Source: JBBSHE01 sp038253325 (GTDB lineage Bacteria; Actinomycetota; Actinomycetes; Propionibacteriales; Nocardioidaceae). From it: a stretch of DNA of 64,000 nucleotides. Made by a program: the position numbers and the translations under genes. Under the pieces are notes generated by a model. That model worked only from the letters and a program-made list of their open reading frames with translations, did no database searches and was not told the DNA's origin. Below are positions 8,386-16,256 of the stretch, piece after piece (positions within the stretch are counted from its first letter, which is position 1; every line of letters begins with the position of its first letter). The DNA lies in contig JBBSHE010000009.1 in assembly GCA_038253325.1 (NCBI GenBank), forward strand, positions 13,315 through 77,314, written 5' to 3'.

Positions 8386-8411
8386 GCTTGCAATTGTTAG
8401 CGGATGCAAGC
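8386..8411. promoter_or_regulatory. Inverted repeat upstream of the XRE regulator
   Basis: GCTTGCA (8386-8392) and TGCAAGC (8405-8411) form a perfect 7-bp inverted repeat with a 12-base AT-richer spacer. It lies just upstream of the regulator start (8374), where an autoregulatory operator is expected. Confidence 0.5.
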
Positions 8412-8449
8412 TCGCCCACGGGAATCCGCCACAACAACCGCGGGCACGG

Positions 8450-9394
8450 TCACAGGGCTGACCGCAGCCGGCCGACCTCTGCGGTACCGCCGAGCAGCGG
8501 TGCGTCACCGGTTGCGCGTACGGCCTCGGAGTCGAGGCCCATCCGGGCCAGCACCGCGGCCATCACGACCGGCCGGGCCCGGGGATGGCCGTCGTCCACC
8601 TTGAGGGCGACAGCCCGGCCGTCGGGGAGCGCGACTGCGTAGCAGGCTTCCGCGCCGGCCTTCGCGATCGCCCCGGGGAGGGCGCGGAGCAACGCCGCCT
8701 CGTCGCGCCTGCTTCCGCTGACGTACTCGGGAAAGGCGATGATCGCGTCGGCGACCCGGCGTTCGGGCGATCCGGGCCTGGCGACGATAAGCGTCCGAAA
8801 CGCCCGGGCAAGCCCGCAGAGCGACGCACTGAACAGCGGAGCCCCGCAGCCGTCGACACCGGTCGCGACAATCGGTTCGCCGACAGCCTTGGAGAAGGTC
8901 GACGCAAGCGCCCGCTGCAAGGGGTGATCGGGATCACGGTAGGACGCCGTCGGCCAGCCGTTGACCACGCAGGTCGCCAGCATCGCGGCGTGCTTTCCCG
9001 AGCAGTTCATCGCGACCGGGGACTTGTTCAGGCCGGCGCGCAGGTACTCGACTCGCGCGGTCTCGTCCAGGGGGAAGTCCGGCGGCGTCTGCAAATCCGA
9101 CTCCCCGAGACCCGATCCCGCGAGGATTGCGCGCACCGCCTCGAGATGAAATGGCTCACCAGAATGGCTCGCAACCGCGACCGCGAGCTGGGGACCTTCG
9201 ATCCGCAGACCGAGGCGTACCATGCCGAGTCCCTGGATCGGCTTGTTGCACGACCGGGGGAAGATCGGAAGATCGGAGTCACCGATCGCCCACTCGACCG
9301 AACCGTCGGAGTCCAAGACGACCACGTGGCCGCGGTGGTGACCCTCGACGAACCCGGACCGTACGACGTCGATCAGAATTTCCGGGTCGCGCAC
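8450..9394 (-). CDS. L-asparaginase II family protein
   Basis: This protein of about 314 residues belongs to the thermolabile asparaginase family (PF06089), not the AnsA/AnsB fold. It shows the family segments PRSCNKPIQG, MNCSGKHAAML and GVDGCGAP. The predicted reaction is asparagine to aspartate plus ammonia in the cytoplasm. The frame is open far upstream, but the GTG at 9394 gives a start at RDPEILIDVVRSG, the usual beginning. TAAAGT lies eight bases before it. It is divergent from cysC with 42 bases between the start codons, so the two promoters overlap. Confidence 0.88.
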   Translation of the reverse strand: MRDPEILIDVVRSGFVEGHHRGHVVVLDSDGSVEWAIGDSDLPIFPRSCNKPIQGLGMVRLGLRIEGPQLAVAVASHSGEPFHLEAVRAILAGSGLGESDLQTPPDFPLDETARVEYLRAGLNKSPVAMNCSGKHAAMLATCVVNGWPTASYRDPDHPLQRALASTFSKAVGEPIVATGVDGCGAPLFSASLCGLARAFRTLIVARPGSPERRVADAIIAFPEYVSGSRRDEAALLRALPGAIAKAGAEACYAVALPDGRAVALKVDDGHPRARPVVMAAVLARMGLDSEAVRATGDAPLLGGTAEVGRLRSAL

Positions 9395-9436
9395 ATCGGC
9401 GAACTTTACCGGCCATCGGCTGGCACACTGTCGGGC

Positions 9437-10738
9437 GTGCCCCAGCAGACTCGGCCACCGGTCGGTGACCCGATCCGCCTGCCGCAGTGGACGCCGTCGC
9501 CGCGCGAGTCCGACGACCTCGAGCTGCTGACGATGGGCGTGCTCGCTCCGATGGACGGCTTCGTGGTCCCGACAGACGGCAAGCCGACGATCACCCTCGC
9601 CGTCGACTCCGAGACCGCCGCGAGTGCGGTGACGGCCGGATCGGTCCAGCTTCTCGATCCCGAGGGTGTCCTCCTGGGCAGGCTCGACGTCGAAGCGACG
9701 TACCAGGCAGACCGCGGGCAGACCGGCCTGGCCGGCCCGGTCCGGGACAGCCGGCCGCGCGAGTTCGGCCCGTTTCGGCGTTTCCACCTGACGCCCGCTG
9801 CCGCGGCGGCCTCGTACGACCCGGGGGCCGCGCTCGGCGTCGTCGTACGGCGTCCGCTGAACGCCGCCGACCTCGACACCATCGGGATGGCCGCCGACGG
9901 ACGCGACGTCGTCCTGCTCGCGTTCGCCGGAACCGGGTCACCGTGCGGGGTGACGGCTCCCGCCCTGGTCAGGACGACGCTGGCAGCAGCGGCCCTGCTC
10001 CCCCGCGCGACGACTGTTGCGGTCGCGGTCGCACGTCACGGTGATCCGACGACCGACCACTGGCTCGAACAGATTGTCGCGACCGCGTACGCCGGCGACG
10101 TCCTGCTGCTCCGGCCGCGAGAGGGGGCGTCACCGGCAACCATCGCCGCGATCGTCGAGCGAGATCAGCCCCGACGGGACCGACGAGGTCTCGTGGTGTT
10201 CTTCACGGGCCTGTCCGGGTCGGGGAAGTCGACGCTGGCGCGGGCGCTGACCGACCATCTGCTGGAGACCGGCGAACGCACCGTCACGTCTCTGGACGGG
10301 GACGTCGTCCGGCACCTGCTCTCGAAGGGACTCGGGTTCAGCCGGGAGGACCGGGAGACGAACATCATCCGGATCGGTTTCGTTGCGGCCGAGATCTCCC
10401 GGCACGGAGGGACGGCGATCTGTTCGCCGATCGCACCATTCGCAGCCACTCGGGCCCGGGTCCGCGAGCTGGTCGAAGACGCCGGGGGCGGGCTCGTGCT
10501 CGTCCACGTGGCGACCCCGCTCAAGGAGTGCGAACGCCGCGACCGCAAGGGTCTCTACCGCCGCGCCCGCGCCGGGGAGATCCCCGAGTTCACCGGCATC
10601 TCGTCGCCATACGAGATCCCAGTCGACGCCGACCTGACGATCGACACCAGCGGTCGCACGGTGGCCGACTGCCTCGAGGAGATCATCGGCCACCTGTCGA
10701 ACGAGGGCTGGCTGACCGCACCGAGCGACGGGGAGTAA
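9437..10738 (+). CDS. cysC: Adenylyl-sulfate kinase with degenerate ATP-sulfurylase-like N-terminus
   Basis: The C-terminal third is an APS kinase: P-loop GLSGSGKS near residues 258-265, DGDVVRHLL, and the FCSPIAPF/LYRRAR-type segments. It phosphorylates adenylyl-sulfate to PAPS. The first 240 residues resemble the PUA and catalytic domains of ATP sulfurylase (GVLAPMDGF; FRRFHLTP). The nucleotide-binding HxGH region, however, is replaced by FAGTGSPCGVTAP and VARHGDPTT, so this part is probably inactive. CysD and CysN encoded downstream would supply ATP sulfurylase. The GTG at 9437 starts the recognisable protein; the frame upstream is antisense to the asparaginase gene. Confidence 0.88.
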   Translation: MPQQTRPPVGDPIRLPQWTPSPRESDDLELLTMGVLAPMDGFVVPTDGKPTITLAVDSETAASAVTAGSVQLLDPEGVLLGRLDVEATYQADRGQTGLAGPVRDSRPREFGPFRRFHLTPAAAAASYDPGAALGVVVRRPLNAADLDTIGMAADGRDVVLLAFAGTGSPCGVTAPALVRTTLAAAALLPRATTVAVAVARHGDPTTDHWLEQIVATAYAGDVLLLRPREGASPATIAAIVERDQPRRDRRGLVVFFTGLSGSGKSTLARALTDHLLETGERTVTSLDGDVVRHLLSKGLGFSREDRETNIIRIGFVAAEISRHGGTAICSPIAPFAATRARVRELVEDAGGGLVLVHVATPLKECERRDRKGLYRRARAGEIPEFTGISSPYEIPVDADLTIDTSGRTVADCLEEIIGHLSNEGWLTAPSDGE

Positions 10739-10743
10739 TACGC

Positions 10744-11682
10744 ATGCATCAGCTCCAAGACCTGATCTTCAACGCCGACTCGCTGAAGATTCTGGTTGCG
10801 GCGTTCGCGATCGGAATTGTCGTCGGGATGACCGGGATGGGCGGTGGCGCGTTGATGACGCCCGCCCTCGTCATCCTCGGCGTTCCGGCCAACGCGGCCG
10901 TCGCGAACGACCTTGTTGCCGCCGCGGTCAACCGGACGGTGGGCGCTGTCGTGCACGCCAGGGAGGGCAAACCGAACCTCCGGCTGGCCGGCTGGATCAT
11001 GGTGGGCTCGGTTCCGGCAGGGTTCGCCGGCGGCTTCCTCGCGCAGGTGATGGGGACGTCCCAGGCCCAGATCGACTTCATCAAGTTCGCTCTGGGCGTG
11101 GCGTTGTTGTTCACGGCGTCGACGTACGTGCTGCGGCTGATCCTCCAGATCCGGGAAACCGCGCGCGGTCGCCCGCCGGCGAACGACGACCCCGTCATCT
11201 TGCCCGTCCGAACCGTCCTTGTCGGTGTCCTCGGCGGGCTGCTGGTTGGAGTCACATCGGTAGGAGCCGGCTCGCTCATCATGGTGGCGCTCGTGTTGCT
11301 CTACCCAGGACTCACGCCGGTACGACTCGTCGGCACGGACCTCGTGCAGGCCGTCCCACTCGTCATCGCGGCGGCGATCGGGCACGTCATCAGCGACGGC
11401 GTCACCTGGTCGGTACTGGTCCCGCTGATCGTCGGGGGGACGCCTGGCACATTCCTCGGTGCGCGCGCCGCGACCCGCGTGCGCCAGCGTTACGTTCGGC
11501 GCGGCATCGTCGTAGTGCTGACGGTCACCGGGCTTTACATGCTTCAGGTACCCGGGATGACAGCTCTGCTCATCGGTCTGATCGTCGCCGTTCTGATCCC
11601 GTTCGGATGGGGCGCGGTGCGCAAGAGCTTCGGTCTGCCGCGCTACGGGTCGCCGCACCCGGACGAGACGTCGTTTCCCTAG
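10744..11682 (+). CDS. TauE/SafE family membrane transporter in the cys cluster
   Basis: This protein of about 312 residues has eight or so hydrophobic segments arranged as two repeats. Each repeat starts with a glycine-rich motif (VVGMTGMGGGALMTPALV and VGVTSVGAGSLIMVAL) typical of the TauE/SafE sulfite/sulfonate exporter family. It starts six bases after the cysC stop and precedes cysD. Its likely role is movement of sulfate, sulfite or a related sulfur oxyanion across the membrane. Substrate and direction cannot be read from the sequence. Confidence 0.88.
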   Translation: MHQLQDLIFNADSLKILVAAFAIGIVVGMTGMGGGALMTPALVILGVPANAAVANDLVAAAVNRTVGAVVHAREGKPNLRLAGWIMVGSVPAGFAGGFLAQVMGTSQAQIDFIKFALGVALLFTASTYVLRLILQIRETARGRPPANDDPVILPVRTVLVGVLGGLLVGVTSVGAGSLIMVALVLLYPGLTPVRLVGTDLVQAVPLVIAAAIGHVISDGVTWSVLVPLIVGGTPGTFLGARAATRVRQRYVRRGIVVVLTVTGLYMLQVPGMTALLIGLIVAVLIPFGWGAVRKSFGLPRYGSPHPDETSFP

Positions 11683-11792
11683 TGTCGCGGCGGCACTGTC
11701 GTTCGCTGGCAGCTGGAGGAACCGCCGGCTCAATGTCGGCGCAATCACTGGATAAACGCCGGTTTCCGGTCGGGCGACGCGGTTTCGCTCGG

Positions 11793-11798
11793 TAGGAT
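11793..11798 (+). promoter_or_regulatory. Candidate -10 element of cysDN
   Basis: TAGGAT fits TANNNT. The predicted start of transcription (about 11805) falls after the upstream in-frame ATG at 11797, so translation should begin at the ATG at 11836, which has CTGGAG nine bases before it. Confidence 0.45.
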
Positions 11799-11835
11799 GA
11801 CCGGGTTCCCAACGCCCTGTCTGGAGTTCTGTTGC

Positions 11836-12747
11836 ATGTCGGTCCACGTTGACTATCGGCTGAGCCAGCTCGACGAGCTCGAAGCCGAGTCGGTCCACAT
11901 CTTCCGCGAGGTGGCGGCGGAGTTCGAGAAGCCGGTCCTGATGTTCTCGGGCGGCAAGGACTCCATCGTCATGATGCGGTTGGCCGAGAAGGCCTTCTTT
12001 CCCGCCAAGATCCCGTTCCCCGTGTTGCAGATCGACACCGGCTACGACTTTCCAGAGGTTCTTTCGACCCGCGACAGGTGGGTCGCCCGGCTGGGCGTCC
12101 GGCTGATCGTCGCGTCCGTCGAGCAGGCGATCAAGGATCGCGTCGTCGTCGACGACGGAAAGACCAGCCGCAACCGGCTGCAGACCGGCACTCTGCTCCA
12201 CGCCATCGAGGTCGGCGGCTTCACCGCGTTGTTCGGTGGCGGTCGGCGTGACGAAGAGAAGGCACGCGCGAAGGAGCGGGTCTACTCGCACCGCGACGAG
12301 TTCGGCCAGTGGGATCCCAAGAACCAGCGCCCCGAGCTGTGGTCTCTCTACAACGGCCGCACCCACGAGGGCGAGCACATGCGGATCTTTCCGCTGTCGA
12401 ACTGGACCGAGCTCGACATCTGGCACTACATCAATCAGGAAGGCATCGACATCCCGTCCATCTACCTCGCCCACCGGCGCCGGGTGATCGAGCGTGACGG
12501 GATGCTGATGAGCGAGAGCGAGTACGTCACGCCGCGCGCAGGTGAAACGGCAGAGGAACGCACCGTCCGGTTCCGTACGGTCGGCGACATGACACTGACC
12601 GGGTGCGTCGAGTCTGAGGCGTCGACCGTCGACGAGGTCATCGACGAGATCGCCGTCGCCCGGGTCACCGAGCGGGGCGCCACCCGCGGCGACGATCGCT
12701 TCAGCGAGGCCGCGATGGAAGACCGCAAGCGAGAGGGCTACTTCTGA
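11836..12747 (+). CDS. cysD: Sulfate adenylyltransferase subunit 2
   Basis: CysD is the catalytic subunit of ATP sulfurylase and makes adenylyl-sulfate from ATP and sulfate. The roughly 303-residue protein begins with the family segment YRLSQLDELEAESVHIFREV and has the PP-loop SGGKDS near residue 38. The end (AAMEDRKREGYF) is the typical CysD terminus. Its last base overlaps the cysN ATG in TGATG, showing translational coupling. A longer start at 11797 is open but lies inside the putative -10 element. Confidence 0.96.
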   Translation: MSVHVDYRLSQLDELEAESVHIFREVAAEFEKPVLMFSGGKDSIVMMRLAEKAFFPAKIPFPVLQIDTGYDFPEVLSTRDRWVARLGVRLIVASVEQAIKDRVVVDDGKTSRNRLQTGTLLHAIEVGGFTALFGGGRRDEEKARAKERVYSHRDEFGQWDPKNQRPELWSLYNGRTHEGEHMRIFPLSNWTELDIWHYINQEGIDIPSIYLAHRRRVIERDGMLMSESEYVTPRAGETAEERTVRFRTVGDMTLTGCVESEASTVDEVIDEIAVARVTERGATRGDDRFSEAAMEDRKREGYF

Positions 12748-13991
12748 TGGATCTGCTGCGGTTCGCCACCGCCGGTTCGGTCGACGACGGCAAGTCGACG
12801 TTGATCGGACGACTGCTTCTCGACTCCAAGGCGATCTTCGAAGACCAGCTCGAGGCGGTCGAGGCGACGTCGAGTGCCCGTGGGTACGACTACACGGACC
12901 TCGCGTTGCTGACCGACGGCCTGCGGTCGGAGCGAGAGCAGGGCATCACGATCGACGTCGCGTACCGCTATTTCGCGACGCCTCAGCGCAAGTTCATCAT
13001 CGCCGACACGCCGGGCCATGTGCAGTACACCCGCAACATGGTCACCGGCGCATCCACGGCCGACCTCGGCCTGGTGCTCGTCGACGCCCGTCAGGGCTTG
13101 ACCGAGCAGTCGCGTCGCCACGCGGTGATCTTGTCGATGCTACGTGTCCCGCACCTGGTGTTGTGTGTCAACAAGATGGACCTCGTCAACTACGACCAGT
13201 CGACGTTCGGCAAGATCCATGCAGAGTTCACGTCGTTCGCGACGAAGCTGACGATCCCCGACCTGACGATCATCCCGATCTCGGCTCTCGACGGTGACAA
13301 CGTCGTGATCCGGTCGGACAACATGCCCTGGTACCAGGGGTCGTCGCTGATACACCACCTCGAGAACGTGCACGTCGCGTCGGACCGGGACCTGCACGAC
13401 GTCCGGTTTCCGGTGCAGTACGTGATCCGCCCGAAGTCCGACGCGCACCACGACTACCGAGGCTATGCCGGCCGGGTTGCCGGTGGGGTGCTCAAGCGGG
13501 GTGACGAGGTCTTGGTCCTGCCGTCAGGGTTCACCAGTACCGTCGCGGGGATTGACGTCTACACGGAGGAGATCGACGAGGCCTTTCCACCGATGTCGGT
13601 GACCGTGCGCCTGTCCGACGATCTCGACGTCTCACGCGGCGACATGATCTGCCGTCCGCACAATGCTCCGCGGCCGAGCCAGGACATCGATGCAATGGTG
13701 TGCTGGATGGCCAACGCGCCGCTGCGACCTCGGCAAAAGCTCGCCATCAAGCACACCACGCGCAACGCCCGTGCCCTCGTCAAGGACGTGCAGTACCGCC
13801 TCGACGTCAACTCGCTGCACCGCGACCTCGTCACCAAGGAACTCGGTCTGAACGAGATCGGGCGGATTCGGCTGCGGACGACCGTGCCGCTGCTCTGCGA
13901 CCCGTACGAGAAGAACCGGACCACCGGGTCGTTCATCTTGATGGACGAGGCGACGGGCGTCACCGTCGGCGCCGGGATGATCAACGACTGA
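12747..13991 (+). CDS. cysN: Sulfate adenylyltransferase subunit 1 (GTPase)
   Basis: CysN hydrolyses GTP to drive adenylyl-sulfate formation by CysD. The 414-residue protein shows the G1 motif GSVDDGKST at residues 9-17, DTPGH near 87 and NKMD near 141. EF-Tu-like domains II and III follow. There is no fused APS kinase at the C-terminus; that function is encoded by the upstream cysC. It forms an operon with cysD and probably with the small gene downstream. Confidence 0.96.
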   Translation: MDLLRFATAGSVDDGKSTLIGRLLLDSKAIFEDQLEAVEATSSARGYDYTDLALLTDGLRSEREQGITIDVAYRYFATPQRKFIIADTPGHVQYTRNMVTGASTADLGLVLVDARQGLTEQSRRHAVILSMLRVPHLVLCVNKMDLVNYDQSTFGKIHAEFTSFATKLTIPDLTIIPISALDGDNVVIRSDNMPWYQGSSLIHHLENVHVASDRDLHDVRFPVQYVIRPKSDAHHDYRGYAGRVAGGVLKRGDEVLVLPSGFTSTVAGIDVYTEEIDEAFPPMSVTVRLSDDLDVSRGDMICRPHNAPRPSQDIDAMVCWMANAPLRPRQKLAIKHTTRNARALVKDVQYRLDVNSLHRDLVTKELGLNEIGRIRLRTTVPLLCDPYEKNRTTGSFILMDEATGVTVGAGMIND

Positions 13992-14006
13992 AGGACGGGT
14001 CAGGCG

Positions 14007-14357
14007 ATGGCTTCGTACTCGGTCAACGAGCGCGGCGTCGCGAGGGCGCGCCGGCTCATCGACAGTCGCCAGTACGTCCTGGACAGCGACTGGGGTGCGG
14101 TCCAGCCCACCGCCGCTGGCCAGAACACGTTCCTGAAGTCGCACTCATGGGATGAGTACGCCGAATGGCACCTCGGTGTGACGGATGGCGCGAGCGACGA
14201 GACCAAGGCCCGCTACGCATTCGTCTACGGAGACTTCCGTCGCGTCCATCGCACCGGTCTGATCGCTTGCGTCTGCCGTGCCGCTGAGTGGCGACACAAG
14301 GAAGTGGAGCTTGCCGCCCACGATCTCCTTCAGCACCTGGACCAGCAGACGGCCTGA
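14007..14357 (+). CDS. Conserved hypothetical protein downstream of cysN
   Basis: This soluble protein of 116 residues has no signal peptide or membrane segment. The segment KSHSWDEYAEWHLGVTDGASDETKARYAFVYGD suggests a compact folded domain, and the C-terminus (HKEVELAAHDLLQHLD) looks helical. I recognise it only as a small actinobacterial hypothetical. It starts 15 bases after cysN on the same strand and ends before the slipin gene, so it may be the last gene of the sulfate-activation operon. Function is unknown. Confidence 0.65.
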   Translation: MASYSVNERGVARARRLIDSRQYVLDSDWGAVQPTAAGQNTFLKSHSWDEYAEWHLGVTDGASDETKARYAFVYGDFRRVHRTGLIACVCRAAEWRHKEVELAAHDLLQHLDQQTA

Positions 14358-14464
14358 AGAGACCGGTCTCGGACCTGCGGAGTTCGTGGCCGAGCCCTGG
14401 TGATGGCTATGTTCCTCTCGTCCCGGGGTACCGATCTGCGGTGAGGGTACTGTGGAGGCTCACC

Positions 14465-15316
14465 ATGAGCGTCGTCCTGATCGTTGTCATCGTCGTCATA
14501 CTGCTTGCCCTGCTGCTGGGCCCTGGTCTGTCGGTGCGGATCGTCAAGCAGTACGAACAGGGAGTTGTGTTCCGGCTCGGCCGGGTTCTCGGACCGCGCC
14601 AACCCGGTTTCCGGCTGCTCATCCCGGTCGTCGACGTCCTGCACCGGGTTTCGTTGCGCATCGTGACCATGCCGATCCAATCGCAGGGCATCATCACCCG
14701 AGACAACGTCAGCGTCGATGTATCCGCCGTCGCGTACTTCCGGGTGATCGATGCCGTGAAGTCCGTCGTCGCGATCGAGAACGTGCGTGCTGCCATTGAT
14801 CAAATCGCTCAGACCACGCTGCGGAAGGTCGTCGGCCAACACACGCTCGACGAGACGCTGTCGGAAACCGACCGCATCAACATGGACATCCGCGAGATCC
14901 TCGACGTCACCACCGTCGACTGGGGGGTCGAGGTCACGCTGGTGGAGCTGAAGGACATTCAACTGCCCGACAGCATGAAGCGCGCGATGGCCCGCCAGGC
15001 CGAGGCCGAGAGGGAGAAGCGAGCAAAGATCATCAATGCCGAGGGGGAGTCTTTGGCCGCAGCCGCGCTCGGCGACGCGTCAGACACCATGATGGCCCAC
15101 CCGTTGGCGTTGCAGCTACGGAACCTCCAGAGCCTGGTCGAGATCGGCGTCGACAAGAACACCACCGTCGTGTTTCCCGCTCCCCTGATGACGACCATCG
15201 CCGAGCTCAGCTCGTTCTTGTCTCGCGAGGCCGCCGCGGCGAATCCAGCGGTACCACCCGAGAGCGAGAAGCCGCTCGCGGTCGAGGCCTCGAACGGCCC
15301 TACCGACATCCCCTGA
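14465..15316 (+). CDS. SPFH/band 7 (slipin) membrane protein
   Basis: The 283-residue protein has one N-terminal membrane helix (residues 2-22) and an SPFH domain with the slipin signatures VKQYEQGVVFRLGR and ITRDNVSVDVSAVAYFRV. A charged helix (RQAEAEREKRAKIINAEGE) for oligomerisation follows. Slipins scaffold membrane microdomains and often partner with a NfeD protease-like protein, which is not next to it here. The ATG at 14465 starts directly at the membrane helix. The frame open to 14288 overlaps the preceding gene and is unlikely to be translated. Confidence 0.9.
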   Translation: MSVVLIVVIVVILLALLLGPGLSVRIVKQYEQGVVFRLGRVLGPRQPGFRLLIPVVDVLHRVSLRIVTMPIQSQGIITRDNVSVDVSAVAYFRVIDAVKSVVAIENVRAAIDQIAQTTLRKVVGQHTLDETLSETDRINMDIREILDVTTVDWGVEVTLVELKDIQLPDSMKRAMARQAEAEREKRAKIINAEGESLAAAALGDASDTMMAHPLALQLRNLQSLVEIGVDKNTTVVFPAPLMTTIAELSSFLSREAAAANPAVPPESEKPLAVEASNGPTDIP

Positions 15317-15323
15317 CGTCGCA

Positions 15324-16247
15324 ATGAGCCGGGAGGCCGAGGCGAGGCGTACGCCGGACGTTGCGGAGCGTCGAGATGCGGCCGAAACCGGGTTGGCGGA
15401 CGCGGCCGAGACACTAGCGGCGGGCACGTCGGGCCGCTTGCTGCGCGCCCTGTCCCAGTTCGGCTTGGTCTCTCGCGCCGTCGTGTACCTTCTCGTCGGC
15501 TACCTCACCCTTCGGCTCGCCCTGTTCGCACATGGGCGTACGACCGAACCGGCGAGCGGTACGGGGGCCGTCCAGGAGGCCGCTCGGCTCTCGTGGGGGC
15601 CCGTACCGCTGACGCTCCTCGCGGCCGGATTCGCCGGCTACGCACTCACCCAGCTCGTCGAGGCGGTCTTTCGACCGCGACACGCCGACAGCACACTCGG
15701 GCGGTGGCGTCAGCGCGCGGTCTCGACCTGGGGATGCCTGTTGTACGCCGCGTTTTGCGTCAGCACCGTCTCCGTGCTCCTTGCGATCCGAAAATCCGGT
15801 GGTACTGCCGGTTCGGAGCACCGGCAGGACACGGCCGTTACCGCAACCTTGCTGCGCTCAGGGGCCGGGCGCTTGCTCCTTGTCCTGCTCGGCATTGTGG
15901 TCGTGGTGGGCGGTGCAGAGCTGGGCCGTCGGTCGGTGCGGCTCACCTTTCAGGAGCGGTTCACGACTCGGCTGCGGCCCCGACTGTTCGGCGCCGCCGT
16001 CCGCGCGCTCGGCGCCGTCGGCTGCGTCGCGCGCGCCGTCGTCTTTGTGCTCGTCGGTGTCTTCATCCTCAGAGCCGCTGCACTCGACGAGCCGGGGCAG
16101 ACCAAGGGACTGGATGCGACCTTCCGTACCGTGGAGCGCTCTGCCTACGGCCCTTTCACACTGGCTGCACTTGCGCTCGGCTTGATCTGCTACGGCGTGT
16201 ACTGCACCCTCGAAGCCCGCTACCGCGACCTGACCCCCGGTCGATGA
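15324..16247 (+). CDS. DUF1206 family membrane protein
   Basis: The 307-residue protein has three repeats, each with a pair of membrane helices: GLVSRAVVYLLVGYLTLRLAL and its neighbour, a middle pair, and GCVARAVVFVLVGVFILRAA with its neighbour. Each repeat contains the G-x-x-(S/A)RA(V/A)V(Y/F) motif characteristic of DUF1206. A charged cytoplasmic N-terminus of about 50 residues precedes them. It starts seven bases after the slipin stop, so the two may be co-transcribed. No function is known for the family. Confidence 0.88.
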   Translation: MSREAEARRTPDVAERRDAAETGLADAAETLAAGTSGRLLRALSQFGLVSRAVVYLLVGYLTLRLALFAHGRTTEPASGTGAVQEAARLSWGPVPLTLLAAGFAGYALTQLVEAVFRPRHADSTLGRWRQRAVSTWGCLLYAAFCVSTVSVLLAIRKSGGTAGSEHRQDTAVTATLLRSGAGRLLLVLLGIVVVVGGAELGRRSVRLTFQERFTTRLRPRLFGAAVRALGAVGCVARAVVFVLVGVFILRAAALDEPGQTKGLDATFRTVERSAYGPFTLAALALGLICYGVYCTLEARYRDLTPGR

Positions 16248-16256
16248 CGGGGAAGC

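Noticed and set aside
8585..9436. N-terminal extension of the cysC frame
   Set aside because: The frame is open but antisense to the asparaginase gene and has no domain features; the GTG at 9437 begins the Sat-like region.
10555..12474. A 639-codon open frame on the minus strand
   Set aside because: It is antisense to cysC, the TauE gene and cysD. No family segments are present and the composition is typical of a third-position shadow.
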